Below are positions 41,635-51,676 of a DNA stretch of 59,861 nt, in pieces. This DNA comes from an uncultured Pelagibacteraceae bacterium (GTDB taxonomy: Bacteria; Pseudomonadota; Alphaproteobacteria; Pelagibacterales; Pelagibacteraceae): assembly GCA_902593445.1 (NCBI GenBank), contig CACJIJ010000003.1:1-59861 (forward strand), in the 5' to 3' direction. Position 1 is the stretch's first letter; every line of letters begins with the position of its first letter. The position numbers and the translations under genes are program-made. The notes beneath the pieces were generated by a model that worked only from the letters and a program-made list of their open reading frames with translations, searched no databases and was not told the origin of the DNA.

Positions 41635-43168
41635 AAATTTCTATATAACGACTCCTATTTACTACCCCTCCGCAAAACCCCATATGGGTCATGCATATTC
41701 TAGTATTATTGCTGACTTTTTTGCCAGATTTAAATTAATAGATGATTATAAGGTTCATTTTCTCACAGGTACTGATGAACATGGTTTAAAAATTCAAAGA
41801 TCAGCTGAAAAAGCAGGGAAGGAGCCTCAAATATTTTGTGATCAAATTAGCCAAACTTTTAGAGATCTATCTGATACATTGAATTTATCAAATACTGATT
41901 TTATTAGAACTACAGAGGCAAGACATAAAAAAACAGTCCAGTATCTTTGGAGTGAACTAGAAAAAAATGACGATATCTATCTATCAAATTACTCTGGTTG
42001 GTATTCGGTCTCAGATGAGGCCTTTTATAATGACGATGAAATTGAGGTAGTAGATGGAAAAAAAATTGCTATATCTTCAAAATCTTCAGTTGAGTGGATT
42101 GAAGAAGAATCTTATTTTTTTAGACTCTCAAAGTGGGAAAAACCTTTATTAGAATATTATGATGCTAATCCAGATTTTATTTCTCCAGAATCTAGAAAAA
42201 ATGAAGTTATTAGTTTCGTAAAAAGTGGCTTAAAAGATCTTTCTGTAAGCAGAAAAAGTTTTTCATGGGGAATAACAGTGCCTAATAATAAAAATCATGT
42301 GATATATGTTTGGCTTGATGCACTTACAAATTATTTAAGTGCATTAAATTATCCTAATACAGATGACAATTTGTTTAAAAAATTTTGGCCAGCTTCAATA
42401 CATTTAATTGGAAAAGATATATTAAGATTTCATGCTGTTTATTGGCCTGCTTTTTTATTAGCAGCTAAAATTGATTTACCAAAGAAAGTTTATGGACACG
42501 GTTGGATATTATCCGGTGAAGAAAAGATGTCCAAATCTAAAGGGAATATTTTAGATCCTATAGAAATAATAAATAAATATGGTTTAGATCCTCTACGATA
42601 TTATTTAATCAAAGAAGTCTCTTTTGGAAACGATGGGAATATTTCTCAAGATAGATTGGAAGATTGTATAAATAGTGATTTAGCTAACAATTACGGAAAT
42701 TTATGTCAACGTGTAACAGCTTTTGCAATTAAAAATTGTGAAGGAAAAATTCCTTCTGAAATTAAATTTCAAGATGAAGATTTATTACTATTAAATAAAT
42801 ACAAGGATAATTTAAATATTATTAGATCTAAAATTGATAGTCAGAATATTAATTTTTATATCGATTATATTGTTAATTCTCTTTTTGAAGCCAACAAATA
42901 TTTTAATGATCAGGAACCATGGAAAAAAAAAGATGATAAAATTAGATTAAATACTATTGTTTACACCACATTGGAAATTGTAAGAAAAATTAGTTTTTTA
43001 TTGTATCCAATTATTCCAGAATCGTCTTTAAAAGCTTTAAAAATTTTTGATATTGATGAAAATAAAGTAAAATTAAATACAGTCACAGATAATGAGTATT
43101 TAAATAAAGGTAATAATTTAAATAAAATAGATATACTTTTTAAAAAAATAGAAAAAAAAAATGATTGA
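41627..43168 (+). CDS. metG: Methionyl-tRNA synthetase
   Basis: TTPIYYPSAKPHMGHAYSS, TGTDEHGLKI, KMSKSKGN. Confidence 0.96.
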   Translation: MDKNFYITTPIYYPSAKPHMGHAYSSIIADFFARFKLIDDYKVHFLTGTDEHGLKIQRSAEKAGKEPQIFCDQISQTFRDLSDTLNLSNTDFIRTTEARHKKTVQYLWSELEKNDDIYLSNYSGWYSVSDEAFYNDDEIEVVDGKKIAISSKSSVEWIEEESYFFRLSKWEKPLLEYYDANPDFISPESRKNEVISFVKSGLKDLSVSRKSFSWGITVPNNKNHVIYVWLDALTNYLSALNYPNTDDNLFKKFWPASIHLIGKDILRFHAVYWPAFLLAAKIDLPKKVYGHGWILSGEEKMSKSKGNILDPIEIINKYGLDPLRYYLIKEVSFGNDGNISQDRLEDCINSDLANNYGNLCQRVTAFAIKNCEGKIPSEIKFQDEDLLLLNKYKDNLNIIRSKIDSQNINFYIDYIVNSLFEANKYFNDQEPWKKKDDKIRLNTIVYTTLEIVRKISFLLYPIIPESSLKALKIFDIDENKVKLNTVTDNEYLNKGNNLNKIDILFKKIEKKND

Positions 43169-43919
43169 TTCACACTGTCATCTTGATCACGAACCGTTAT
43201 TAAGTGACTTATCTAATGTATTACAAAGATCTAAAGATGTAGGTATAAAAAAATTATTAACCATATCAACCTCTTTTGAAAGTTTTTCTAAAGTAAAGGA
43301 AATAATCAATCTAGATGAGATAATCTATGGTACTATTGGTATTCATCCTCATGAAAGCTCTACAAACATAATTACTTCAGAACAAATCATAAAAAGTTTG
43401 AATGAAAATTCAAAAATTATTGGAATTGGAGAAACCGGTTTAGATTTTTATTACAATAATAGTGAAAAGCAAAAGCAGATAACGAGTTTTAAAGAACATA
43501 TTGAAGCGTGTATAAAAACCAATGTTCCATTAATTGTTCACTCTAGATCTGCTGAAAAAGAAACTTTTGAGATTTTAAATGAATACAAAAACAAAAATAT
43601 TAAAATTTTAATGCATTGTTTTACTGGATCAGAAGAATTCTCTAAGAAATTAATGACTTTAAATGCTTTCTTCTCAGCAAGTGGAATCATCACCTTTAAA
43701 AACTCACTAGATTTACAAGATACTTTCAAGTCAATTCCTATGGATAATATTTTAATTGAGACAGATAGTCCATTTTTAGCTCCTGTTCCCAAAAGAGGAA
43801 AAAAAAATGAACCATCATTTATTGAATTTACTGCTGCAAAATTAGCAGAGATTAAAAATATACCAAAAGAAGATCTCATTAAAAAAACTACAAACAATTT
43901 TAATAAACTTTTTTTTTAA
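43161..43919 (+). CDS. TatD family metal-dependent hydrolase
   Basis: MIDSHCHLDH, GETGLDFYY, IETDSPFLAPVPKRGKKNEP. Confidence 0.93.
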   Translation: MIDSHCHLDHEPLLSDLSNVLQRSKDVGIKKLLTISTSFESFSKVKEIINLDEIIYGTIGIHPHESSTNIITSEQIIKSLNENSKIIGIGETGLDFYYNNSEKQKQITSFKEHIEACIKTNVPLIVHSRSAEKETFEILNEYKNKNIKILMHCFTGSEEFSKKLMTLNAFFSASGIITFKNSLDLQDTFKSIPMDNILIETDSPFLAPVPKRGKKNEPSFIEFTAAKLAEIKNIPKEDLIKKTTNNFNKLFF

Positions 43920-43928
43920 TTTAAAATT

Positions 43929-44699
43929 ATGAAATTTATCATTTTAGGATGTGGTAGTTCAATGGGTGTACCAAGACCTGATGGTTTTTTTGGAAACTGT
44001 GATCCAAAGATTAAAAAAAATTATAGAACAAGATGCTCAGCTTTAATACAAACATCTGAAGAAAATATATTAATTGACACTTCTCCTGATCTACGTCAGC
44101 AATTACTAAGACATAAAATTAAAAAAATAAATAAAGTTCTTTACTCACATTTGCATGCTGATCAAACACATGGAATTAATGACTTGAGATCATTTTTTAT
44201 AAATAGCAGAAGGCAACTTAATGTTTATGCTGATAAACCTACTTACAAATATTTAAAAAATGACTTTTCGTATATATTTAAGAGTTATTCAAAGGAGTAT
44301 CCTGCGACTTTAAAACTAAATAAATTACCAAAAAATATACATACAAGAGATAATAAAAAAAAAATTATTATTAAATCTATATTAGTTCAACATGGAACAA
44401 TTAAATCTAATTGTTTTATTATTAAAAATAAATTGGCTTATATAAGTGATGTAAGTAAAATCTATGAAAAAGATTTCAAATATTTTAAAAATTTAAAATA
44501 CCTAATAATTGATTGTTTGTGGTACAATTTTCATCCATCACATTTTAATTTAGAAACTTCTTTAGCTATAATCAAAAAAATTAAACCCAAAAATGCGATT
44601 CTCACTAATTTATCGCCAGTATTAGATTACAAAGTTCTTAAAAAAATATTACCTAAAAATATTATTCCAGCATATGATGGATTAACTATAAAACTATAA
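43929..44699 (+). CDS. MBL-fold metal-dependent hydrolase (PhnP-like)
   Basis: GCGSSMGVPRPDG, IDTSPDLRQQLL, SHLHADQTHGINDLR. Confidence 0.88.
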   Translation: MKFIILGCGSSMGVPRPDGFFGNCDPKIKKNYRTRCSALIQTSEENILIDTSPDLRQQLLRHKIKKINKVLYSHLHADQTHGINDLRSFFINSRRQLNVYADKPTYKYLKNDFSYIFKSYSKEYPATLKLNKLPKNIHTRDNKKKIIIKSILVQHGTIKSNCFIIKNKLAYISDVSKIYEKDFKYFKNLKYLIIDCLWYNFHPSHFNLETSLAIIKKIKPKNAILTNLSPVLDYKVLKKILPKNIIPAYDGLTIKL

Positions 44700-45236
44700 A
44701 ATATTTTCTATAGCTTTAATTATTTTTTTTGACATTGGTTTTGTTATAGATGAAAATGTGTCTTCAACATTTCCTTCTTTATTAATTAAAATTTTATGAA
44801 AATTCCATTTAGGTATTGCAGATTTGCCGTGATTTTCTTTAGCCCATTTAAAAAGTTCATGAGCATTCTCACCTTTAACTACAGTTATAGTTGTAAGTGG
44901 AAAGTTAATATTAAAATTTACCTCACAAAATTCTTTGACATCTTTATTGTTATTTTTTTCTTGATTAAACGAATTAGAGGGAACACCAAGAACAATCAAA
45001 CCTTTTTCTTTATATAAATCCCACAATTCCTGTAATTCATCATATTGTTTTGTAAATCCACAATAACTTGCAGTGTTTACCACTAAAATAACTTTATTTT
45101 TGAAATTTTTAAAATTTATAGTCTCACCAGTTATACTTTCAATACTTAAATCATAAATTTTTTTTTCGTAGTTTGCTGTTACTGAAGTTTTAAAAAAAAA
45201 CATAATTATAGATAATAAAATTATTACTTTTCTCAT
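44694..45236 (-). CDS. Glutathione peroxidase-like peroxidase (Cys type)
   Basis: VNTASYCGFTKQYDELQELWD, GVPSNSFNQE, KWNFHKILI. Confidence 0.92.
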   Translation of the reverse strand: MRKVIILLSIIMFFFKTSVTANYEKKIYDLSIESITGETINFKNFKNKVILVVNTASYCGFTKQYDELQELWDLYKEKGLIVLGVPSNSFNQEKNNNKDVKEFCEVNFNINFPLTTITVVKGENAHELFKWAKENHGKSAIPKWNFHKILINKEGNVEDTFSSITKPMSKKIIKAIENIL

Positions 45237-46414
45237 TTACTAGGTTTATTTGGAGTAAGTAATATTAAAAAATAACCAAATAAAGTAGATAACAATGATC
45301 CAGTTAGGACTCCTATTTTTACACCGTCCATATATTGAATGTTTTCAACAAATGCTAAGTTTCCAACAAATAAACTCATTGTGAAACCAATTCCAGTAAG
45401 AACTCCAACTCCATAAAAATTGTACCAACTTGTATCGTTTGGCATCTGAGCAACTTTCAATTTTATAGATACATAAGAAAATATAAAAACACCCAGTTGT
45501 TTACCAAGGAAAAGTCCTAGTACGATACCTAGAGGAACTTTATCCAACAACGAAGCAAATGATAAACCTTCCAAAGACACACCAGCATTTGCAAACGCAA
45601 ATAAAGGCATTATTCCAAAAGCTACATATGGACTGATTGCATGTTCTATTTTTATTAATAAAGAATAATCTTTTTCTTTTTTTCTATGAGGAATTGTTAT
45701 AGCCAACAAAACTCCAGCAATGGTAGCATGGATACCGGAGTTATGTGTAAAATCCCATAGGAAAAGTCCAACCACTAAATAAGGGAGGAACTTTTTAATA
45801 TTAAATTTATTAATTGTTAGCAAAACAATAAAAGCTAATAACATTAAAGTTAAATATTTAATGCTTAGATCTCCGGAGTAGAATAAGGCGATAATTACTA
45901 TTGCTCCTAAATCATCAATTATTGCTAAAGCAGTTAAAAATACCTTTAACGATAAAGGAACTCTTTTGCCTAACAAGGATAAAACTCCTAAAGAAAAAGC
46001 TATATCTGTAGCTGATGGAATTGCCCATCCATTTAATGTTTCACTGTCACCTAAATTTATGAAAACATAAAATAATGCTGGAACCAACATTCCTCCAACA
46101 GCTGCAATTATTGGCAATAAGGCTTGTTTAATATTAGATAATTCTCCTTGTAAAAATTCTCTTTTAATTTCTAACGTTACAAAGAAAAAAAATATCGCCA
46201 TTAATGCATCATTAATCCAATGTAATACTGATAATTTTAATCCAACATTATTAATACCTATGAATAAATATTTGTTTAGAGTAGTAAAATATAAATTTGC
46301 TAGACCAGAATTACTTATAAGTAATGCAATTATTGCAGCAAACAATAGCACAAGACCACTTGCAGCTTCTAATTTAAAGAACCATCTGAAAGGTTTAGAT
46401 ATATAATTAATCAT
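45233..46414 (-). CDS. nhaA: Na+/H+ antiporter NhaA
   Basis: ASGLVLLFAAIIALLISNSGLA, GWAIPSATDIAFSLGVLSLLG, LAIIDDLGAIVIIALFY. Confidence 0.96.
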   Translation of the reverse strand: MINYISKPFRWFFKLEAASGLVLLFAAIIALLISNSGLANLYFTTLNKYLFIGINNVGLKLSVLHWINDALMAIFFFFVTLEIKREFLQGELSNIKQALLPIIAAVGGMLVPALFYVFINLGDSETLNGWAIPSATDIAFSLGVLSLLGKRVPLSLKVFLTALAIIDDLGAIVIIALFYSGDLSIKYLTLMLLAFIVLLTINKFNIKKFLPYLVVGLFLWDFTHNSGIHATIAGVLLAITIPHRKKEKDYSLLIKIEHAISPYVAFGIMPLFAFANAGVSLEGLSFASLLDKVPLGIVLGLFLGKQLGVFIFSYVSIKLKVAQMPNDTSWYNFYGVGVLTGIGFTMSLFVGNLAFVENIQYMDGVKIGVLTGSLLSTLFGYFLILLTPNKPSK

Positions 46415-46421
46415 AAAAAAT

Positions 46422-46919
46422 TCAAATCAGGTCTATAATAAATAGTTTTATATCTTGCAATGTTTCAAAAAGGTTAAATAAAATAATTTCTAATCTCGGA
46501 AACACATTGATTAAAGGGTTTTTTAAAGTATCAAGCAATATAATTAATGCGACAAAAGATATAATAAAAACTACTAAATAAGAAAAAAATTTACTTCCCT
46601 TATTTTCTTTATTTATTGATGTAGTTGATTTTTTTCGATTTTCAGAAATTATTTTCTTTTTATTATAATTTTTATCTGTTTTTATTTTTTCTTGTGGTTG
46701 TTTTGCCTCTATTATTTTTTCATTTTTAGTTTCAGCTTTTGATTCTAATTGTTTACTAACGATTTCTTCATTTAACCTTAATACTTCATTATTTTCATCC
46801 TCAATCTTGTGAAACCAAACATGATTGCATGACCCACATTGCAAATCTCTACCTTCATTTGGTATTTGTGAATTTTCAATTTTAAATTGCTTGTTACAAT
46901 TTGGACAAGTAATAATCAT
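46422..46919 (-). CDS. MJ0042-type zinc-ribbon membrane protein
   Basis: MIITCPNCNKQFKI...LQCGSCNHVWF; C-terminal TM. Confidence 0.8.
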   Translation of the reverse strand: MIITCPNCNKQFKIENSQIPNEGRDLQCGSCNHVWFHKIEDENNEVLRLNEEIVSKQLESKAETKNEKIIEAKQPQEKIKTDKNYNKKKIISENRKKSTTSINKENKGSKFFSYLVVFIISFVALIILLDTLKNPLINVFPRLEIILFNLFETLQDIKLFIIDLI

Positions 46920-47013
46920 GCTTCGTTATATACCAGATTTTAATCAAATTTCTTTCAATTTTGGCTTCTTTATACATTGAAATTATCAATAACTGCTGTA
47001 TTAGTACTCGGAT

Positions 47014-47090
<77 letters not shown>

Positions 47091-47096
47091 TCAATT

Positions 47097-47378
47097 ATGA
47101 GAAAAGCAATTATTTACATTCCAAATAAAAATCCAATGCAATCTGGATTAGCAAAAAAAGATAAGTGGATTTTAGAATTTAAAACAAAAGATCCATCCAA
47201 AAATCCTTTGATGGGGTGGGAAAGCTCATCTGACACCTATACAGAATTAAAATTAGAATTTTCTTCGAAAGAACTAGCAATTAGCTATGCTAAAAAAAAG
47301 AAAATTGATTTTGAATTAATTGAACCAAGAGTAAGAAAGACTGTAAAGAAATCTTATGCAGATAATTTTTTAAAATAG
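47097..47378 (+). CDS. NADH dehydrogenase accessory subunit (NDUFS4/ETC complex I-like)
   Basis: WILEFKTKDPSKNPLMGWESSSDTYTELKLEFSSKELAISYAKKKKIDFEL. Confidence 0.85.
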   Translation: MRKAIIYIPNKNPMQSGLAKKDKWILEFKTKDPSKNPLMGWESSSDTYTELKLEFSSKELAISYAKKKKIDFELIEPRVRKTVKKSYADNFLK

Positions 47379-47381
47379 TCA

Positions 47382-48374
47382 ATGTTTAGATTTTTTACTC
47401 AAAAAAATTGGTTTCTCTGGTCATGGTTAGGTTCCTTTATTATTCTTTCATCACTTTGGGTTCAGGTTGAAATAGATGTAAAAATAAATGAATGGTTTGG
47501 TGTATTTTATGATATGATTCAAAAAGCACTTGCTGAGCCAAACGCTGTTTCAATTGAAGAATATTTTGCAAGCTTGTTTTCATTTATTACATTGGCAGGT
47601 ATGTATATCGCTGTTTATGTAGCAATTAGTTTTTTTACAGCCCATTATTTATTTAGATGGAGAACAGCAATGGTTGAATGGTATCACGCTGTTTACGATA
47701 AAGCACGTAAAATTGAGGGTGCGTCTCAAAGAGTTCAAGAGGATACAATAAAATTCACAAGAATTATGGAAGGATTAGGCACAAGTTTAATAGAATCTAT
47801 AATGATTTTGATTCAATTTATTCCTATATTATTTGGCTTAAGTGTTGGTATACCCATATTTTTTTTTGGAGAATGGGAATATGGTTTAATAGTAGGAGCC
47901 TTGATTTGGACTATAGGTGGTACTGTTTTTTTAATTGTACTTGGGTTGATATTAAGACTTGTTGGTGTTGAATATGATTTACAAAAACAAGAGGCAGCAT
48001 ATAGAAAAATTTTAGTTATCGCAGAAGATGACGGCAGTGTAAGGCCAAAAAGAATCGACGAATTATTTGATGATGTTCGTAAAATTCATTTTTTAAGTTA
48101 TCTAAGATACTTATATTTTAATATTGGGCGAATTGCTTATTTACAAGCAAATGTTTTATCTGCATATGTATTTTTAGCTCCAGCAATTGTGGCTGGAGTA
48201 GTTACATTAGGAGTTATGCAGCAAATTATAAGAGCATTTGGAAGAGTTGAAGGGTCTATGCAATACTTATTAAAAGCTTGGCCAACAATTATAGAGCTTG
48301 CTAGCGTTTATAAACGTTTAAGGGAATTTGAGTCTAAGATTGAACAAGAAGATTTAATAGATGAAAAGGCTTAA
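47382..48374 (+). CDS. SbmA/BacA-like peptide transporter
   Basis: Multi-TM; INEWFGVFYDMIQKAL, YLFRWRTAMVEWYHAVYDKARKIEGASQRVQEDTIKF. Confidence 0.88.
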   Translation: MFRFFTQKNWFLWSWLGSFIILSSLWVQVEIDVKINEWFGVFYDMIQKALAEPNAVSIEEYFASLFSFITLAGMYIAVYVAISFFTAHYLFRWRTAMVEWYHAVYDKARKIEGASQRVQEDTIKFTRIMEGLGTSLIESIMILIQFIPILFGLSVGIPIFFFGEWEYGLIVGALIWTIGGTVFLIVLGLILRLVGVEYDLQKQEAAYRKILVIAEDDGSVRPKRIDELFDDVRKIHFLSYLRYLYFNIGRIAYLQANVLSAYVFLAPAIVAGVVTLGVMQQIIRAFGRVEGSMQYLLKAWPTIIELASVYKRLREFESKIEQEDLIDEKA

Positions 48375-49315
48375 TGGGCATTGATAAAAAATTCATAGAT
48401 CAGTTTGTTAATATAACTATTAAAGCAGCACTAGCATCATCATACTTAGTTGGAAAAAAAGATAAAATAGCAGCAGATAAAGCTGCTGTAGACTCAATGA
48501 GATCTAATTTGAATAATTTAGATATACAAGGTCAAATAGTAATAGGTGAGGGTGAGCTAGATGAAGCACCTATGTTATATATTGGTGAAAAAATTGGAAA
48601 AAACAAAGGTCCAGAATTTGATATAGCTGTTGATCCTCTTGAAGGAACTAATTTTGCAGCTAATAATCAACCAGGAGCATTATCTGTAATTGCAATTGCA
48701 AAAAAAAATAATTTATTTAGAGCACCTGAAACTTATATGTCAAAGATATCGACTAAAGTAAAAGAAAAAAATGTAATTGATTTAGATTACACGGTTAAAA
48801 AAAATATTTTTAATTTAAGTGAATATTTAAATAAAAAACCAGAAAGTTTGACAGCATGTATTTTGGATAGACCTAGACATGAACAAATAATAAGAGAATT
48901 AAAGAAACTAAATGTTAATATCAAATTAATAACTGATGGTGATATTTCTGGAGCATTATTAGTAACAAATGAAAGATATGGTGTTGACATTTTTTTAGGT
49001 ATTGGAGGTGGTCCCGAAGGTGTTTTAGCTGCATCTGCTTTAGATGCTTTTGATTGCAGCTTTCAAGGTAGATTTTTATTTGTAACTGACAATGATAAAA
49101 TAAGGGCTAAAAAAATGGGCATAAAAGATTTTTCAAAAAAATACGAATTGAATGAAATTGTTTCCGGTGATTCATTATTTTGTGCTACGGGGATCACGAC
49201 AGGTGACCTCGTTTCTGGAATAAAATTACAAGGAAATGAATTTATTTCAGAAACATTTGTAACGCACAAATCTTCAGGATTAAAAAAAGTAATAAAACTA
49301 AAACAAAATATTTGA
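48374..49315 (+). CDS. glpX: Class II fructose-1,6-bisphosphatase (GlpX)
   Basis: DKAAVDSMR, GEGELDEAPMLYIGE, DPLEGTN, GGGPEGVLAASAL. Confidence 0.94.
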   Translation: MGIDKKFIDQFVNITIKAALASSYLVGKKDKIAADKAAVDSMRSNLNNLDIQGQIVIGEGELDEAPMLYIGEKIGKNKGPEFDIAVDPLEGTNFAANNQPGALSVIAIAKKNNLFRAPETYMSKISTKVKEKNVIDLDYTVKKNIFNLSEYLNKKPESLTACILDRPRHEQIIRELKKLNVNIKLITDGDISGALLVTNERYGVDIFLGIGGGPEGVLAASALDAFDCSFQGRFLFVTDNDKIRAKKMGIKDFSKKYELNEIVSGDSLFCATGITTGDLVSGIKLQGNEFISETFVTHKSSGLKKVIKLKQNI

Positions 49316-49361
49316 TGATTAACTTGATTAATTATTCAATTTACAATAAAAAGCTGTTTTT

Positions 49362-49436
49362 GGTCCCTTCGTCTATCGGTTAGGACACGTGGTTTTCATC
49401 CTCGAAAGAGGGGTTCGATTCCCCTAGGGACCGCCA
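49362..49436 (+). tRNA. tRNA-Glu (anticodon TTC), CCA encoded
   Basis: ggtccct...ttttcat...aggggttcgattcccct...agggaccgcca. Confidence 0.93.
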
Positions 49437-49455
49437 TTATCTATTTTTTGAATTT

Positions 49456-50226
49456 TTATTTAATACAAAGATATCCTTGAAAATTTACATATTTAAATAT
49501 CACATCTATATCTTTAAATCCTGCTTTTTTTAAAAGTTGTAAATTTCCATTATGAGTAAATGGCTCCATGACACCCACTAATGACATTGACTTTCCATAA
49601 ATTTCTGTTGGATTAAAATTTTGATCTGTTTTTTCAAGATTAATTAAAAAATTCATTATATCTTGAAACCTAGAGTCTTTGCCTCGAACTTTTTCAAAAA
49701 AAACAAATCCACTTCCCCAATTCATTTTTTTATATATCAAATTTAGTATTTCAGATCTTTTGCTGGGTTTTATAAATTGTAAAGTAAATAAAGAGGTTAC
49801 AAAATCAAATTTTTTATTTGTTTTTTTTAAAAATGAATAAACATCTTCGCTATGAAAATTTATATCATGTTTTAAGGATAATTTATTTAGTCTTTTTTTT
49901 GAAAATTTACAAAAATGTGGTTCTATCTCGATGCCAGAAATCTTTAATTTATTAAGCTTTTCATGATGTAAACTAATTTTTTCTATTAAGGATCCTGTTG
50001 TGGAACCTATATCCAAATATCTCGAATTATTCTCTGTAAGAAAAAAATTACTTATTCTTTTCGTTAATTTATGACAATCACTATATCTAGGTATGGATCT
50101 TTCAATATGATCGTCAAACTTTTTTACAATATCTTTACTAAATTTCCATGAGAAATGGGTTTTATTTTTATCAATTGATGATTTTAATTTTTTCTTATCT
50201 AATTTATTATGTTTTTTTTTAGTCAT
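49456..50226 (-). CDS. CmoA-like SAM-dependent methyltransferase
   Basis: FDDHIERSIPRYSD, YLDIGSTTGSLIEKIS, FTLQFIKPSKRSEILNLIYKKMNWGSGFVFFEKV. Confidence 0.7.
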   Translation of the reverse strand: MTKKKHNKLDKKKLKSSIDKNKTHFSWKFSKDIVKKFDDHIERSIPRYSDCHKLTKRISNFFLTENNSRYLDIGSTTGSLIEKISLHHEKLNKLKISGIEIEPHFCKFSKKRLNKLSLKHDINFHSEDVYSFLKKTNKKFDFVTSLFTLQFIKPSKRSEILNLIYKKMNWGSGFVFFEKVRGKDSRFQDIMNFLINLEKTDQNFNPTEIYGKSMSLVGVMEPFTHNGNLQLLKKAGFKDIDVIFKYVNFQGYLCIK

Positions 50227-50253
50227 TTATATAAAATATTTATTATTTTTTAA

Positions 50254-51186
50254 TTACTTTTTAGAAATAATAAAGTGATCATTTTTTACATTATACAGTT
50301 CAAAATTATTATCAAATAAGTTTTGTTTCAAATTTTCAGATATGCCAGAATCAAACTCAACCAAAATATAGGTATTGTTATTGCAATATTTAATCAATTC
50401 ATAAAGAATCTGACTTTCATTTTTTAATGCATCTATATATATGATATTAGGCTCAAAAACTGATGACATAATTTCATTTACTGTTACTGAAAATTTATAA
50501 ATCATGTTATCTTTGTTATCAATAGCATCCATTACAAGACCTTTATTTCCAATGTCCTCAAATTCAGTCCAACGTTTATTTTGATTTATAACACACGGTA
50601 CAATTTTGATATCAAATTTATGTTTAATTATCATTCGATGTAAAAAATCAATATTAGAAAAATTTGGTTCAACACAAACACATTTATATTTAATTGATTT
50701 TTTTTTTGACCATTCGGCGAACATTAAACTAACTAAGCCGCTTGCAGCTCCAATTTCGATAAATTTTATATCTTTTATATTGTGTTTATTAACCAAGTCT
50801 TTCAATATAGTTAGTGCTTCTTTTTTCCAAATCAAAGATCTAATGTCGATGTCTGAATTAGAAGTGTTTACCATTAACGAAATATCAGACTCAATTATAT
50901 ATCTGCTGACTTGAGTATGAATGGCGCCAAAAGATGGTGGGAACAATATATCTAAATATTTAATTAACCTAATAAATATACTTCTTGGTAAGCTTATTAT
51001 TATACTTATTAGCAATCTGAAAAAATTTAAATTGATATCAAATGATTGTTTAGATGTATAACGGGCAAATGCTTCTAAAAACCATTTTAAAGTAAAAAAA
51101 ATCTTATTTTTTTTTTTATTATTTATCAAATCTTCACAAAATTTGATTTTTTCACTTTGGAATTTTTTTTTTAATCTATTAATCAA
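50254..51186 (-). CDS. FkbM-like methyltransferase family protein
   Basis: FIEIGAASGLVSLMFAEW; VCVEPNFSNIDFLHRMI; IIYIDALKNE. Confidence 0.55.
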   Translation of the reverse strand: MINRLKKKFQSEKIKFCEDLINNKKKNKIFFTLKWFLEAFARYTSKQSFDINLNFFRLLISIIISLPRSIFIRLIKYLDILFPPSFGAIHTQVSRYIIESDISLMVNTSNSDIDIRSLIWKKEALTILKDLVNKHNIKDIKFIEIGAASGLVSLMFAEWSKKKSIKYKCVCVEPNFSNIDFLHRMIIKHKFDIKIVPCVINQNKRWTEFEDIGNKGLVMDAIDNKDNMIYKFSVTVNEIMSSVFEPNIIYIDALKNESQILYELIKYCNNNTYILVEFDSGISENLKQNLFDNNFELYNVKNDHFIISKK

Positions 51187-51418
51187 ATTTAATTTTATGT
51201 TTTATGTATATCCTACTGATAACTATAATTAATTATAAAAAAAGTACATGATTAAATAGATCCCTTTTGGTTTAAATAGTCTAGATTCTTCATTTATTAA
51301 AGGGTGTATTTATAAAAATTTCTAATAATATAAACATTAAAAATTATTTAAATTATTTTAATTCACAAAATATAAGATAATGATTAATGTAAATTTATCT
51401 TAAGAATTAGTTAAATTT

Positions 51419-51676
51419 ATGCCATATTATGTATATATTATTGTTTCTAAACATAATAACAGACTAATTTCCTATGTTGGCTATACCGTTAACTTGCATA
51501 AAAGACTAATTAATCATAACACTTCAAAAGGTGCTAAGTTTACTAAGGGTAGGAAATGGGATTATTTATACATAAAAGAATATAAAACTAAAAATAAAGC
51601 TATGAAAGAAGAGTATAAGTTAAAGAAAAATTACAAATTAAGAAATTATTTAAAATCTAAATATACTAGAGTATGA
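51419..51676 (+). CDS. GIY-YIG domain protein (standalone, 85 aa)
   Basis: YYVYIIVSKHNNRLISYVGYTVNLHKRLINHN...GAKFTKGRKWDYLYIKEYKTKNKAMKEEYKLKK. Confidence 0.88.
   Translation: MPYYVYIIVSKHNNRLISYVGYTVNLHKRLINHNTSKGAKFTKGRKWDYLYIKEYKTKNKAMKEEYKLKKNYKLRNYLKSKYTRV

Noticed and set aside
49362-49436. tRNA-Glu as an integrase attachment site for an integrative element
   Set aside because: No integrase gene and no second copy of the tRNA 3' end noticed in the window; the other island edge is outside the window
51262-51304. Possible hairpin CCCTTTT...AAAGGG upstream of the GIY-YIG gene
   Set aside because: Only about 6 bp with a roughly 30-nt loop; expected by chance in AT-rich DNA
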